A stretch of 7,952 bases of DNA from CAZYZQ01 sp964652075. GTDB taxonomy: Bacteria > Bacillota > Clostridia > Oscillospirales > Oscillospiraceae. Shown in pieces: positions 1 to 6,516 of this stretch. The position numbers and the translations under genes are program-made. Position 1 is the stretch's first letter, and every line of letters starts with the position of its first letter. Under the pieces are notes generated by a model. That model saw only the letters and a program-made list of their open reading frames with translations, did no database searches and had not been told where the DNA came from. The stretch is taken from assembly GCA_964652075.1 (NCBI GenBank), contig CAZYZQ010000094.1, positions 1 through 7,952 on the forward strand. The letters run 5' to 3'.

Positions 1-1321
1 CAAGCTCAAGATGCTGATGCAGCTGCGCGATCAGGCGGAGATCGTCATTGCGATCTGTGCGGAGGATATTGCAAAGAATAAGCGCCGTGCCGATCTGGGG
101 ATTTCCTACGATCAGGATGTGCTGCGCCTTGTAGACGTGTTCCGCGAGGCCGGGCTGTACGTCGGCAGCGTGGTTCTGACGCAGTATCAGGGCCAGCACG
201 CGGCGGACCAGTTCGCGGAAAAGCTGAAGGGGCTGGGGCTGCGCGTCTATCACCACTATGTGATTCCGGACTATCCGTCCAATATTCCGCTCATCGTCTC
301 GGACGAGGGCTTCGGGAAAAACGACTATATTGAAACGAGCCGGCCGATCATTGTCATGACGGCGCCCGGCCCGGGCAGCGGGAAGATGGCGACCTGCCTG
401 AGCCAGCTGTACCACGAGAACAAGCGCGGCATCAAGGCGGGTTACGCCAAGTATGAGACATTCCCGATCTGGAATATTCCGCTCAAGCACCCGGTCAATC
501 TCGCATACGAGGCTGCGACGGCTGACCTCAGCGATGTGAATATGATCGACCCGTTCCATCTGGAGGCATACGGCAAGACCACGGTCAACTATAACCGCGA
601 CATTGAAATTTTCCCGGTGCTTGAAACCATGTTCAAGAAGATCTACGGCGAGTGCCCGTACAAGAGCCCGACGGATATGGGCGTCAATATGGCGGGGTTT
701 GCCATTGTAGATGACGAGGTCTGCCGTGAGGCGTCGAAGCAGGAGATTATCCGGCGGTATTTCGCCGCCGCCTGCGGCCGCGTCAAGGGGCAGTCCACCG
801 CTTCGGAGGTCTATAAGATTGAAATGCTGATGAGCAGTCTGGGCCTGACGACGACCGACCGGCCCTGCGTCGGGCCGGCGCTGCGGGAAGCGGCTGCCAC
901 GGACGGCCCCGCTACAGCCATCGAGCTGGCGGACGGCACAGTTGTCGAGGGGAAGACCTCGCCGCTGCTGGGCGCCTCCTCCGCAGCACTGTTGAACGCG
1001 CTGAAGCATCTGGCTGGGATCTCCAAGCGGATCGAGCTGATCGCGCCGACCATTATTGAGCCGATCCAGCACCTGAAGGTGGAGCATCTCGGCAACCGCA
1101 ATCCGCGCCTGCACACCGACGAGGTGCTGATTGCGCTGAGTATGTGCGCTGTGACCAATCCGACAGCCGAGCTTGCCATGGAGGCGCTCAACAGCCTGCG
1201 CGGCTGTCAGGTGCACTCCACGGTGATCCTGTCGCAGGTGGACGAGAACGTGTTTAAAAAGCTCGGGTGCAACGTCACCTGCGAGCCGGTCTATCAGACG
1301 CAGCAGCTTTATCATAAGTAA
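1..1321 (+). CDS. DUF1846 (UPF0371) family protein, 5'-truncated by window edge
   Basis: The reading frame is already open at base 2 (Lys-Leu-Lys before the first Met at base 11). Family members have about 60 further residues ahead of the matching KLxMLMQL stretch, so the Met at 11 is internal and the true start lies outside the window. The visible 439 residues contain the hallmarks I recognise for DUF1846: AEIVIxICAxDI near the start, GISYDQDVLRL, PDYPSNIPLIVSDEGFGKNDYI, and the glycine-rich TAPGPGSGKMATCLSQLYHE (nucleotides about 359-421). That last motif resembles a phosphate-binding P-loop. The family is widespread in Clostridia, Lactobacillales and Actinobacteria, and I know of no firmly established biochemical role, so I assign none. 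The sequence is intact to its TAA stop, which abuts a strong terminator. No partner gene is visible in the window. Confidence 0.93.
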   Translation, partial: KLKMLMQLRDQAEIVIAICAEDIAKNKRRADLGISYDQDVLRLVDVFREAGLYVGSVVLTQYQGQHAADQFAEKLKGLGLRVYHHYVIPDYPSNIPLIVSDEGFGKNDYIETSRPIIVMTAPGPGSGKMATCLSQLYHENKRGIKAGYAKYETFPIWNIPLKHPVNLAYEAATADLSDVNMIDPFHLEAYGKTTVNYNRDIEIFPVLETMFKKIYGECPYKSPTDMGVNMAGFAIVDDEVCREASKQEIIRRYFAAACGRVKGQSTASEVYKIEMLMSSLGLTTTDRPCVGPALREAAATDGPATAIELADGTVVEGKTSPLLGASSAALLNALKHLAGISKRIELIAPTIIEPIQHLKVEHLGNRNPRLHTDEVLIALSMCAVTNPTAELAMEALNSLRGCQVHSTVILSQVDENVFKKLGCNVTCEPVYQTQQLYHK

Positions 1322-1324
1322 TAG

Positions 1325-1365
1325 ATCGCCCCGGGAGAGTTCTCCCGGGGCGATGAATTATTTTA
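1325..1365 (+). terminator. Intrinsic terminator after the DUF1846 gene
   Basis: A perfect 14-bp inverted repeat pairs 1325-1338 with 1341-1354. The innermost pairs probably open to give a GAGTTC loop. An A/T-rich, T-dominated tail (TTATTTTATTTTG) follows. It begins four bases after the stop codon, so it ends the upstream transcript and isolates pyrG. Confidence 0.92.
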
Positions 1366-1385
1366 TTTTGATTCCGTCATTTTTC

Positions 1386-1414
1386 TTGACAAATACAGGG
1401 AAATGATGTAATAT
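1386..1414 (+). promoter_or_regulatory. Sigma-A promoter of pyrG
   Basis: TTGACA (1386-1391) and TAATAT (1409-1414) are separated by 17 bases, so the -35 is perfect and the -10 near-consensus. Initiation is expected near 1420, giving an approximately 53-nt leader. The Shine-Dalgarno GAGGGA (1461-1466) lies 7 bases from the ATG. The start region is AAGCGAGTG, not the GGGC-type run used for CTP-sensitive stuttering at pyrG of Bacillus subtilis, and I see no leader terminator. Confidence 0.85.
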
Positions 1415-1473
1415 AAGCGAGTGTTTTGAAGAAATGCTAAATTTTTCTTGCAAATGAAACGAGGGAACGGTTT

Positions 1474-3087
1474 ATGGCAGTCAAGTACATCTTTATCACC
1501 GGCGGTGTGGTTTCGGGCCTTGGAAAGGGGATCACGGCCGCGTCTCTGGGGCGCCTGCTCAAGCAAAGGGGTTTGAAGGTCGCTCTGCAAAAATTCGATC
1601 CGTATCTGAACGTTGATCCCGGAACGATGAGCCCGTATCAGCACGGCGAGGTTTTTGTCACAGACGACGGCGCGGAAACAGACCTCGATCTCGGGCACTA
1701 TGAGCGTTTTACGGACGAGAACCTGACGGTGAATTCCAGCGTTTCCTCCGGCAAGGTTTATTGGAGCGTGCTGAACCGTGAGCGCAGCGGCGATTTTCTC
1801 GGCGGTACCATTCAGGTGATTCCGCACATCACCAACGAGCTGAAGGAGCGCATCTACCGCGTCGGCAGAAGCACCAGCGGGGTTGACGTCGTCATCACGG
1901 AGATCGGCGGTACGGTCGGTGATATTGAGTCGCAGCCGTTTCTCGAGGCCATTCGCCAGATTGCAAACGAGGTCGGGCGGCAGAACGCAATGTTTATCCT
2001 TGTCTCTCTGATCGTCTCCATTCCGGGTAACCATGAGCTGAAGAGTAAGCCAACGCAGCACTCCTGCAAGGAGCTGCTCTCGATCGGAATCCAGCCGGAC
2101 GTGATTGTCTGCCGCTCGGAGTATGAGATCCCGGACGACATTATCCGTAAAATTTCCCTGTTCTGCAACATCCCGCCGGAGAACGTCATCCCGAACCTGA
2201 CGGCGCCGATCCTGTATGAGATCCCGCTCATGCTGGAAAAGGAGGGGCTGGCGGACGTTGTGGTCAAGCGACTGGGGCTGGATATCCCCGCGCCGGATCT
2301 GACGGAGTGGAGCAATATGGTGACGCGCGCGAAGGCGGTGGACGGCACGGTTGAGATCGCGCTCGTCGGCAAGTACGTCGCCTTGCATGACGCGTATCTG
2401 AGTGTTGTGGAGGCGCTGACGCACGGCGGGATTGAGAACGATGTCGCGGTGAATATCCGCTGGGTCGATTCAGAGCAGCTGACAGATGCAAACGCGGACA
2501 AATTCCTGCGTGGCGTCGACGGTGTGCTGGTTCCCGGCGGATTCGGCGACCGCGGCATTGAGGGCAAGATTTCCGCCATCTATTGGGCACGGACACATAA
2601 AATCCCGTTTTTCGGCATCTGCCTCGGCATGCAGATGGCGGTTGTCGAATACGCCCGCCATGTCGCCGGGATGCTTGGCGCGCATTCGAGCGAGCTGAAT
2701 CCGGACACCCCGTATCCGGTGATTGATCTGATGCCGGAGCAGCGCGATATTACCGACAAAGGCGGCACGATGCGTCTCGGCGCGTACCCATGCAAAGTGG
2801 TGAGCCAGAACAGTAAAACGTACGAGGCCTACGGAGAGCCGGTGATCTACGAGCGCCACCGCCACAGATATGAGTTCAACAACCTGTATCGGGAAACGCT
2901 CGAGCAGGCCGGTATGATGCTGGCCGGCACCTCGCCGGACAACCGGCTTGTTGAGATTGTCGAGCTGCCGGATCAGCCGTGGTTTGTCGGCGTGCAGTTC
3001 CACCCGGAGTTCAAGAGCCGCCCGAACAAGGCGCATCCGCTCTTCCGCGCGTTCATCTGCGCGGCAAAGAAGCAGAAAAACGGTTGA
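1474..3087 (+). CDS. pyrG: CTP synthase (glutamine-hydrolysing)
   Basis: This cytosolic enzyme makes CTP from UTP, ATP and glutamine, the last step of de novo pyrimidine nucleotide synthesis. The 537 residues match the usual 530-550. The N-terminal synthetase domain carries the P-loop region TGGVVSGLGKG (9-19), DPYLNVDPGTMSP, the DDGAETDLDLGHYERF block and EIGGTVGDIES (143-153). The C-terminal class I glutamine amidotransferase domain starts near residue 290. It has the oxyanion-strand motif VPGGFGDRG (353-361), nucleophile Cys383 in GICLGMQ, and the His510/Glu512 pair in QFHPEF, so the catalytic triad is complete. The ATG at 1474 has a good GAGGGA site, and the MAVKYIFITGG start is typical. 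It forms its own transcription unit between two terminators and has no visible nucleotide-biosynthesis neighbour. Confidence 0.99.
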   Translation: MAVKYIFITGGVVSGLGKGITAASLGRLLKQRGLKVALQKFDPYLNVDPGTMSPYQHGEVFVTDDGAETDLDLGHYERFTDENLTVNSSVSSGKVYWSVLNRERSGDFLGGTIQVIPHITNELKERIYRVGRSTSGVDVVITEIGGTVGDIESQPFLEAIRQIANEVGRQNAMFILVSLIVSIPGNHELKSKPTQHSCKELLSIGIQPDVIVCRSEYEIPDDIIRKISLFCNIPPENVIPNLTAPILYEIPLMLEKEGLADVVVKRLGLDIPAPDLTEWSNMVTRAKAVDGTVEIALVGKYVALHDAYLSVVEALTHGGIENDVAVNIRWVDSEQLTDANADKFLRGVDGVLVPGGFGDRGIEGKISAIYWARTHKIPFFGICLGMQMAVVEYARHVAGMLGAHSSELNPDTPYPVIDLMPEQRDITDKGGTMRLGAYPCKVVSQNSKTYEAYGEPVIYERHRHRYEFNNLYRETLEQAGMMLAGTSPDNRLVEIVELPDQPWFVGVQFHPEFKSRPNKAHPLFRAFICAAKKQKNG

Positions 3088-3088
3088 G

Positions 3089-3131
3089 AAAAAGGCCGTC
3101 CTTCGCAAAGCTGCGGAGGGCGGCCTTTTTT
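3089..3131 (+). terminator. Intrinsic terminator after pyrG
   Basis: A 19-bp stem (3089-3107 with 3112-3130, including two G-U pairs) closes on an AAGC loop and ends in six Ts (3126-3131). It starts one base after the pyrG stop codon. The A-run in the left arm means it could also act weakly on the other strand. Confidence 0.93.
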
Positions 3132-3172
3132 GCGGAAGCTGTGAACAATCTGGAAATTCGGCACGCTTTCGC

Positions 3173-3200
3173 TTGACGCGGGGAGAATTTGGTTTACAAT
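3173..3200 (+). promoter_or_regulatory. Sigma-A type promoter of the Hsp70 gene
   Basis: TTGACG (3173-3178) and TACAAT (3195-3200) are separated by 16 bases. Transcription would start near 3207, leaving a short leader of about 29 nt with a purine-rich Shine-Dalgarno (AAGGAAG, 3225-3231). The interval 3132-3235 contains no CIRCE dyad (TTAGCACTC/GAGTGCTAA), so HrcA repression is not indicated. Confidence 0.75.
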
Positions 3201-3235
3201 ATAGAAAACGGTTCTAAGGAAGGGAAGGAAGCCGG

Positions 3236-5023
3236 ATGGGAAAAGCCATCGGAATTGATCTGGGGACAACAAACAGCTGTGTGTGCGTTGTGGAGGGCGG
3301 CAGGCCCGTCGTCATTGCAAATGCGGAGGGAGAGCGCACGACGCCGAGCGTCGTCGCGTTCACGCCGATCGGGGAGCGCCTTGTCGGCAGCGCGGCGCGG
3401 CGGCAGGCGGCGGTCAATCCGGCGCGGACTGTCAGCTCCGTGAAGCGCCAGATCGGCACGAGCTGGCGAAAAAACATAGACGGCAAGGACTATACGCCGC
3501 AGGAGTTGTCCGCCATGATCCTGCGCAAGCTCCGGCAGGATGCCGAGAGCTACCTCGGCACACAGGTCACGGACGCCGTGATTACGGTCCCGGCCTACTT
3601 CAACGATATCCAGCGGCAGGCGACGAAGGACGCCGGAAAGATCGCGGGTCTGAACGTGCTGCGGATCATCAACGAGCCGACCAGCGCCGCGCTGGCTTAT
3701 GGCCTGGACAACGGTGCGGCGCAGAAGATTCTGGTCTACGACCTTGGCGGCGGCACGTTTGACGTCTCAATCATTGAGATCGGGGACGGGATTATCGAGG
3801 TGCTGGCCACTGCGGGCGACAACCATCTCGGCGGCGACGACTTTGACGAAGCGGTGACGCAGTGGCTTGTCGAGGAGTTCCGGCGGGCCAACAGGCTGGA
3901 TCTTACAAAGGATCGCGCGGCCCTCCAGCGCGTCCGGGAGGCGGCGGAGCAGGCAAAAAAGGAGCTGTCCTCCGCCGACACCGCGTCGATCAATCTGCCC
4001 TATCTCATGCAGAACCGCGGTGAGCCGGTGCATCTGGAGACAACGCTCACGCGCGCAAAGTTCAACGCGCTGACGGCCGATCTGGTGGAGCGGACGGCCG
4101 GCCCGGTTCGGCAGGCACTGTCCGATGCCGGCCTCTCGCCTGCCAATCTGGGCAAAGTGCTGCTCGTCGGCGGCTCGACACGGATTCCCGCCGTGCAGGA
4201 GAAGGTACGCGCACTGCTGCATATGGAGCCGTCGCGCAGCATCAACCCGGACGAATGTGTTGCGCAGGGTGCGGCGATTCAGGCGGACACGCTATCCGGC
4301 GGCCGCGCACTGGCGACAACCGAGCAGGGCGGGGCAGGCACAGGGATCCTGCTGTTGGATGTGACGCCGCTGACCCTGTCAATTGAGACAGTGGGAGGCG
4401 TTGCGACCAAGCTTGTCTCCCGCAACAGCACGCTGCCGGTGCATTATTCACAGATCTTTTCGACTGCGGCGCCATACCAGACGAATGTGGAGATCCATGT
4501 CCTGCAGGGGGAGCGCCCTCTGGCAAGAGACAATAAGACGATCGGCAAGTTCCGGCTTAAGGGCATCCAGCGCGCCCCGGCGGGCGTACCGCAGATCGAG
4601 GTCACGTTCGACATCGACACGAACGGCATCCTCAAGGTTTCCGCGCGCGATCTGAACACGGGAAAGCAGCAGTCGATCACGATCACGGCGAACGAGAAGA
4701 TGTCCGACGATGAGATCGATCAGGCGATCCGGGATGCGGAGCAGTATGCCGCGCAGGATCAGGTGCGGCGCGACGCCATGGAGGCCATCTCGCGCGCAAA
4801 TCAGCTTCTGGCGCAGTCTGAGCGTGCGCTGAGCGCGGCCGGGAAGCAGCTTGAAAAGACAGAGAAAAAGGCGGTTAAAGCGGATTGCGACGCGCTTCGG
4901 CGGCTTCTGGCAAAGGCCCGACTGGATAAGATCACACAGGAGGAGATTTTGACCATACAGGATGCGGCAGCGCAGCTCGACCGGAGCAGCGCCCGGGTGC
5001 GTGAGCAGTACGGACAGGTATAA
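3236..5023 (+). CDS. dnaK: DnaK-type Hsp70 chaperone without C-terminal tail, possible second copy
   Basis: This is an ATP-dependent cytosolic chaperone. The nucleotide-binding domain has the phosphate-1 motif GIDLGTTNSC (6-15), Lys70 in SSVKRQIG, Glu147 in NEPTSAALAYG, the phosphate-2 motif DLGGGTFDVS with Thr174, and the adenosine motif LVGGSTRIPAVQ. The linker ILLLDVTPL (371-379) leads into a substrate-binding beta domain containing HVLQGERPLARDNKT, then a helical lid (about 489-595). It lacks the roughly 24-residue insert of proteobacterial DnaK, as Gram-positive forms do. Two things are odd. About 11 extra Gly/Ala/Thr-rich residues (355-369) sit just before the linker compared with B. 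subtilis DnaK as I recall it. The protein also ends at YGQV, without the flexible Gly-rich and acidic tail. No hrcA, grpE or dnaJ is adjacent, so I infer a stand-alone paralogue. The symbol denotes the family; orthology to the main dnaK is not shown. Confidence 0.92.
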   Translation: MGKAIGIDLGTTNSCVCVVEGGRPVVIANAEGERTTPSVVAFTPIGERLVGSAARRQAAVNPARTVSSVKRQIGTSWRKNIDGKDYTPQELSAMILRKLRQDAESYLGTQVTDAVITVPAYFNDIQRQATKDAGKIAGLNVLRIINEPTSAALAYGLDNGAAQKILVYDLGGGTFDVSIIEIGDGIIEVLATAGDNHLGGDDFDEAVTQWLVEEFRRANRLDLTKDRAALQRVREAAEQAKKELSSADTASINLPYLMQNRGEPVHLETTLTRAKFNALTADLVERTAGPVRQALSDAGLSPANLGKVLLVGGSTRIPAVQEKVRALLHMEPSRSINPDECVAQGAAIQADTLSGGRALATTEQGGAGTGILLLDVTPLTLSIETVGGVATKLVSRNSTLPVHYSQIFSTAAPYQTNVEIHVLQGERPLARDNKTIGKFRLKGIQRAPAGVPQIEVTFDIDTNGILKVSARDLNTGKQQSITITANEKMSDDEIDQAIRDAEQYAAQDQVRRDAMEAISRANQLLAQSERALSAAGKQLEKTEKKAVKADCDALRRLLAKARLDKITQEEILTIQDAAAQLDRSSARVREQYGQV

Positions 5024-5068
5024 AAATTCCCGCAGCGCAGAAGTCATCTCTGCGCTGCGGGCTTTTTT
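5022..5068. terminator. Bidirectional terminator between convergent genes
   Basis: A perfect 13-bp stem (5029-5041 with 5049-5061) with a 7-base loop is followed by six Ts on the + strand (5063-5068). It is preceded by an A-run (5022-5026) that reads as a T-run on the - strand. It lies between the stop codons of the Hsp70 gene (5023) and the antiporter gene (5074), so it can serve both. Confidence 0.93.
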
Positions 5069-5073
5069 ATGCG

Positions 5074-6276
5074 TCAGGCGGCTTGCCCCTTCGGCGGCTT
5101 TTCGGTAAAGAGCGCTTTCAGCACGACGGGTGTGACAATCGATGAGACGATAATCAGCAGGATCACGGGGGTAAAGAACGTCGCCTCGATGATTCCGGCG
5201 CTGAGGCCCTTTTGCGTAACAATCAACGCGACCTCGCCGCGGGTCATCATGCCGACGCCGATTTTCAGGCAGTCCTTCATCTTGTGGCGCGTAATCAGAC
5301 CGGCCGCGCCGCAGCCGATGATCTTCGTGACAAGCGCCACCAGCACGAAGCAGACGGAGAAGACGATCATCGTGGAGGAAATCGTCGAGAGATTTGTTTT
5401 CAGGCCGATGCCGACGAAGAAGATCGGCGTGAACAGCATATAGCCGCTGACGTTCATCTTCGAGTCGATATACTCCGCGTCGCGGATGTTGCACAGGATG
5501 ATGCCGGCCGCATAGGCGCCTGTGATATCCGCCACGCCGAAGAAGTGCTCCGAGACATAGGCGAGAAAGAAGCAGAGCGCGAGGCCCAGAATCGGGATGC
5601 GCTGCGTATGCGGCCAGCGCTTGTCGATCCAGCGGAAGGAAAAATACGCGACAAATCCGAACGCAACAATGAAGATAAGAAAGAGCAGGATCTTCAGCAG
5701 CGTCATGCCGAGCGAGCCGCCGGCGGTGGGAGAGCTGGTGCTGAGCACAACGGTCAGGACAATGATGCCGATGACGTCGTCAATGACGGCGGCGCTGACG
5801 ATCAAGGTGCCCATCTGCGAGTTGAGCTTGCCGCACTCTTTCAAAGTGGCGACCGTAATGGTAACAGAGGTGGCGGTCAGGATGGTGCCGATAAAGAGCG
5901 CCTTGTAAAACTCCACGGAACCAACGCTGTCAAAGCCGTAGAAGGCCATGTACAGCAGCGTACCGCCCGCCAGCGGGACAAGAACGCCGCAGCAGGCGAT
6001 CAGCAGGGCAATGGGGCCGGAATGGATCAGATCCTTCAGGTTCGTACCGAGGCCGGCCTGGAACATCAGCATCAGAACGCCGATTTCCGACATATAAGTC
6101 AGAAGCTGAGAGTTATCCACAATGCCCAGTACGCTGGGGCCGATCAAAAGGCCCGCGATGATTTCACCCACAACCTGCGGCGCATGGCATTTTCGGGCCA
6201 GTATGCCAAATATCTTTGCTGCAACGAGAATGACAGCAAGGTGGAGAAATGTTTCGTAGCTCAGGGCGTATTCCAT
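5074..6276 (-). CDS. CPA2-type cation:proton antiporter (Na+/H+ exchanger domain)
   Basis: This integral membrane protein is predicted to exchange monovalent cations (Na+ or K+) for protons. Its 400 residues are almost wholly hydrophobic helices, about 12-13 membrane spans, within the usual 380-420 for single-domain CPA2 proteins. Diagnostic segments are HAPQVVGEIIAGLLIGPSVLG (31-51), the half-unwound helix TATSVTITV (134-142), VIDDVIG with tandem Asp166/Asp167 (the DD pair typical of electrogenic NapA/NhaA-like exchangers), FFVGIGLKTNL (286-296) and MMTRGEVALIV (343-353). There is no C-terminal RCK/TrkA-N domain. The start at 6276 is supported by AAAGGAG (6293-6287) ten bases upstream. The gene converges on the Hsp70 gene and diverges from sigG. 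Ion specificity cannot be read from the sequence. Confidence 0.95.
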   Translation of the reverse strand: MEYALSYETFLHLAVILVAAKIFGILARKCHAPQVVGEIIAGLLIGPSVLGIVDNSQLLTYMSEIGVLMLMFQAGLGTNLKDLIHSGPIALLIACCGVLVPLAGGTLLYMAFYGFDSVGSVEFYKALFIGTILTATSVTITVATLKECGKLNSQMGTLIVSAAVIDDVIGIIVLTVVLSTSSPTAGGSLGMTLLKILLFLIFIVAFGFVAYFSFRWIDKRWPHTQRIPILGLALCFFLAYVSEHFFGVADITGAYAAGIILCNIRDAEYIDSKMNVSGYMLFTPIFFVGIGLKTNLSTISSTMIVFSVCFVLVALVTKIIGCGAAGLITRHKMKDCLKIGVGMMTRGEVALIVTQKGLSAGIIEATFFTPVILLIIVSSIVTPVVLKALFTEKPPKGQAA

Positions 6277-6338
6277 AGTTTGCAGACTCCTTTCACAAAG
6301 TCACAGATTTCGTGATATTATGCAATTCTGTTACACGT

Positions 6339-6367
6339 ATTTTATACGATTTGCCTAAAAACAGCAA
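6339..6367 (-). promoter_or_regulatory. Candidate promoter of the antiporter gene
   Basis: Read on the - strand, TTGCTG (6367-6362) and TAAAAT (6344-6339) have a 17-base spacer. TATAAA lies immediately upstream of and overlaps the -10. Transcription would begin near 6332, giving a leader of roughly 55 nt before the ATG at 6276. Confidence 0.5.
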
Positions 6368-6454
6368 GAGTCAAAACGGTAAAATCTAAATTCGTAATTT
6401 GGCTTCTTTTTGGCTATATTTCGCAGGAAATATGCTTATATTATGCCCTTTGAT

Positions 6455-6483
6455 GTATGGAACAGGTGAAAAGGGAAATACTG
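6455..6483 (+). promoter_or_regulatory. Predicted sigma-F/sigma-G promoter of sigG
   Basis: GTATG (6455-6459) fits the forespore -35 pattern GYATA/GNATR. GGAAATACTG (6474-6483) fits the sigma-F -10 pattern GGNNANANT at every fixed position. The spacer is 14 bases, about one shorter than the form I recall as usual. Initiation would fall near 6490, about 25 bases before the sigG ATG. The placement matches the known control of spoIIIG by sigma-F and then by sigma-G itself. Confidence 0.6.
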
Positions 6484-6516
6484 ACTTCCAGATTGTCGAA
6501 CACGGAGGGTCAGTAT
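6478..6516 (+). promoter_or_regulatory. Inverted repeat that can sequester the sigG RBS and start codon
   Basis: ATACTGAC (6478-6485) is a perfect reverse complement of GTCAGTAT (6509-6516). The stem continues inward through T6486-G6508, T6487-A6506, C6488-G6505 and C6489-G6504 with G6507 bulged, leaving a 14-base loop. The right arm contains the whole Shine-Dalgarno GGAGGG (6504-6509) and the first two bases of the ATG. The left arm overlaps the predicted -10 element, so only RNA initiated further upstream could fold this way. Confidence 0.75.

Noticed and set aside
1421..1473. pyrG leader as a PyrR site or riboswitch
   Set aside because: The leader is too short, has no strong stem and contains none of the conserved elements I know for those regulators.
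1363..2424. 353-codon open frame on the - strand opposite pyrG
   Set aside because: It is a shadow of pyrG that runs through the pyrG promoter, with no ribosome binding site or recognisable motif.
3132..3235. CIRCE operator before the Hsp70 gene
   Set aside because: I looked for TTAGCACTC-N9-GAGTGCTAA and allowed mismatches. Nothing resembling either arm is present.
4448..5494. 348-codon open frame on the - strand spanning the end of the Hsp70 gene and part of the antiporter gene
   Set aside because: It crosses a clear bidirectional terminator and two well-supported genes, is rich in Arg/Leu and has no family features.
5212..6315. 367-codon open frame on the + strand opposite the antiporter gene
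   Set aside because: It is the mirror of a strongly supported membrane protein gene. Its translation is charged and low in hydrophobic residues with no recognisable domain, and it has no ribosome binding site. It arises from GC-rich codon use.
6301..6315. TCACAGATTTCGTGA as an operator palindrome in the antiporter leader
   Set aside because: Only the outer four bases on each side are symmetrical and the core does not pair. This is not distinguishable from chance in AT-rich intergenic DNA.
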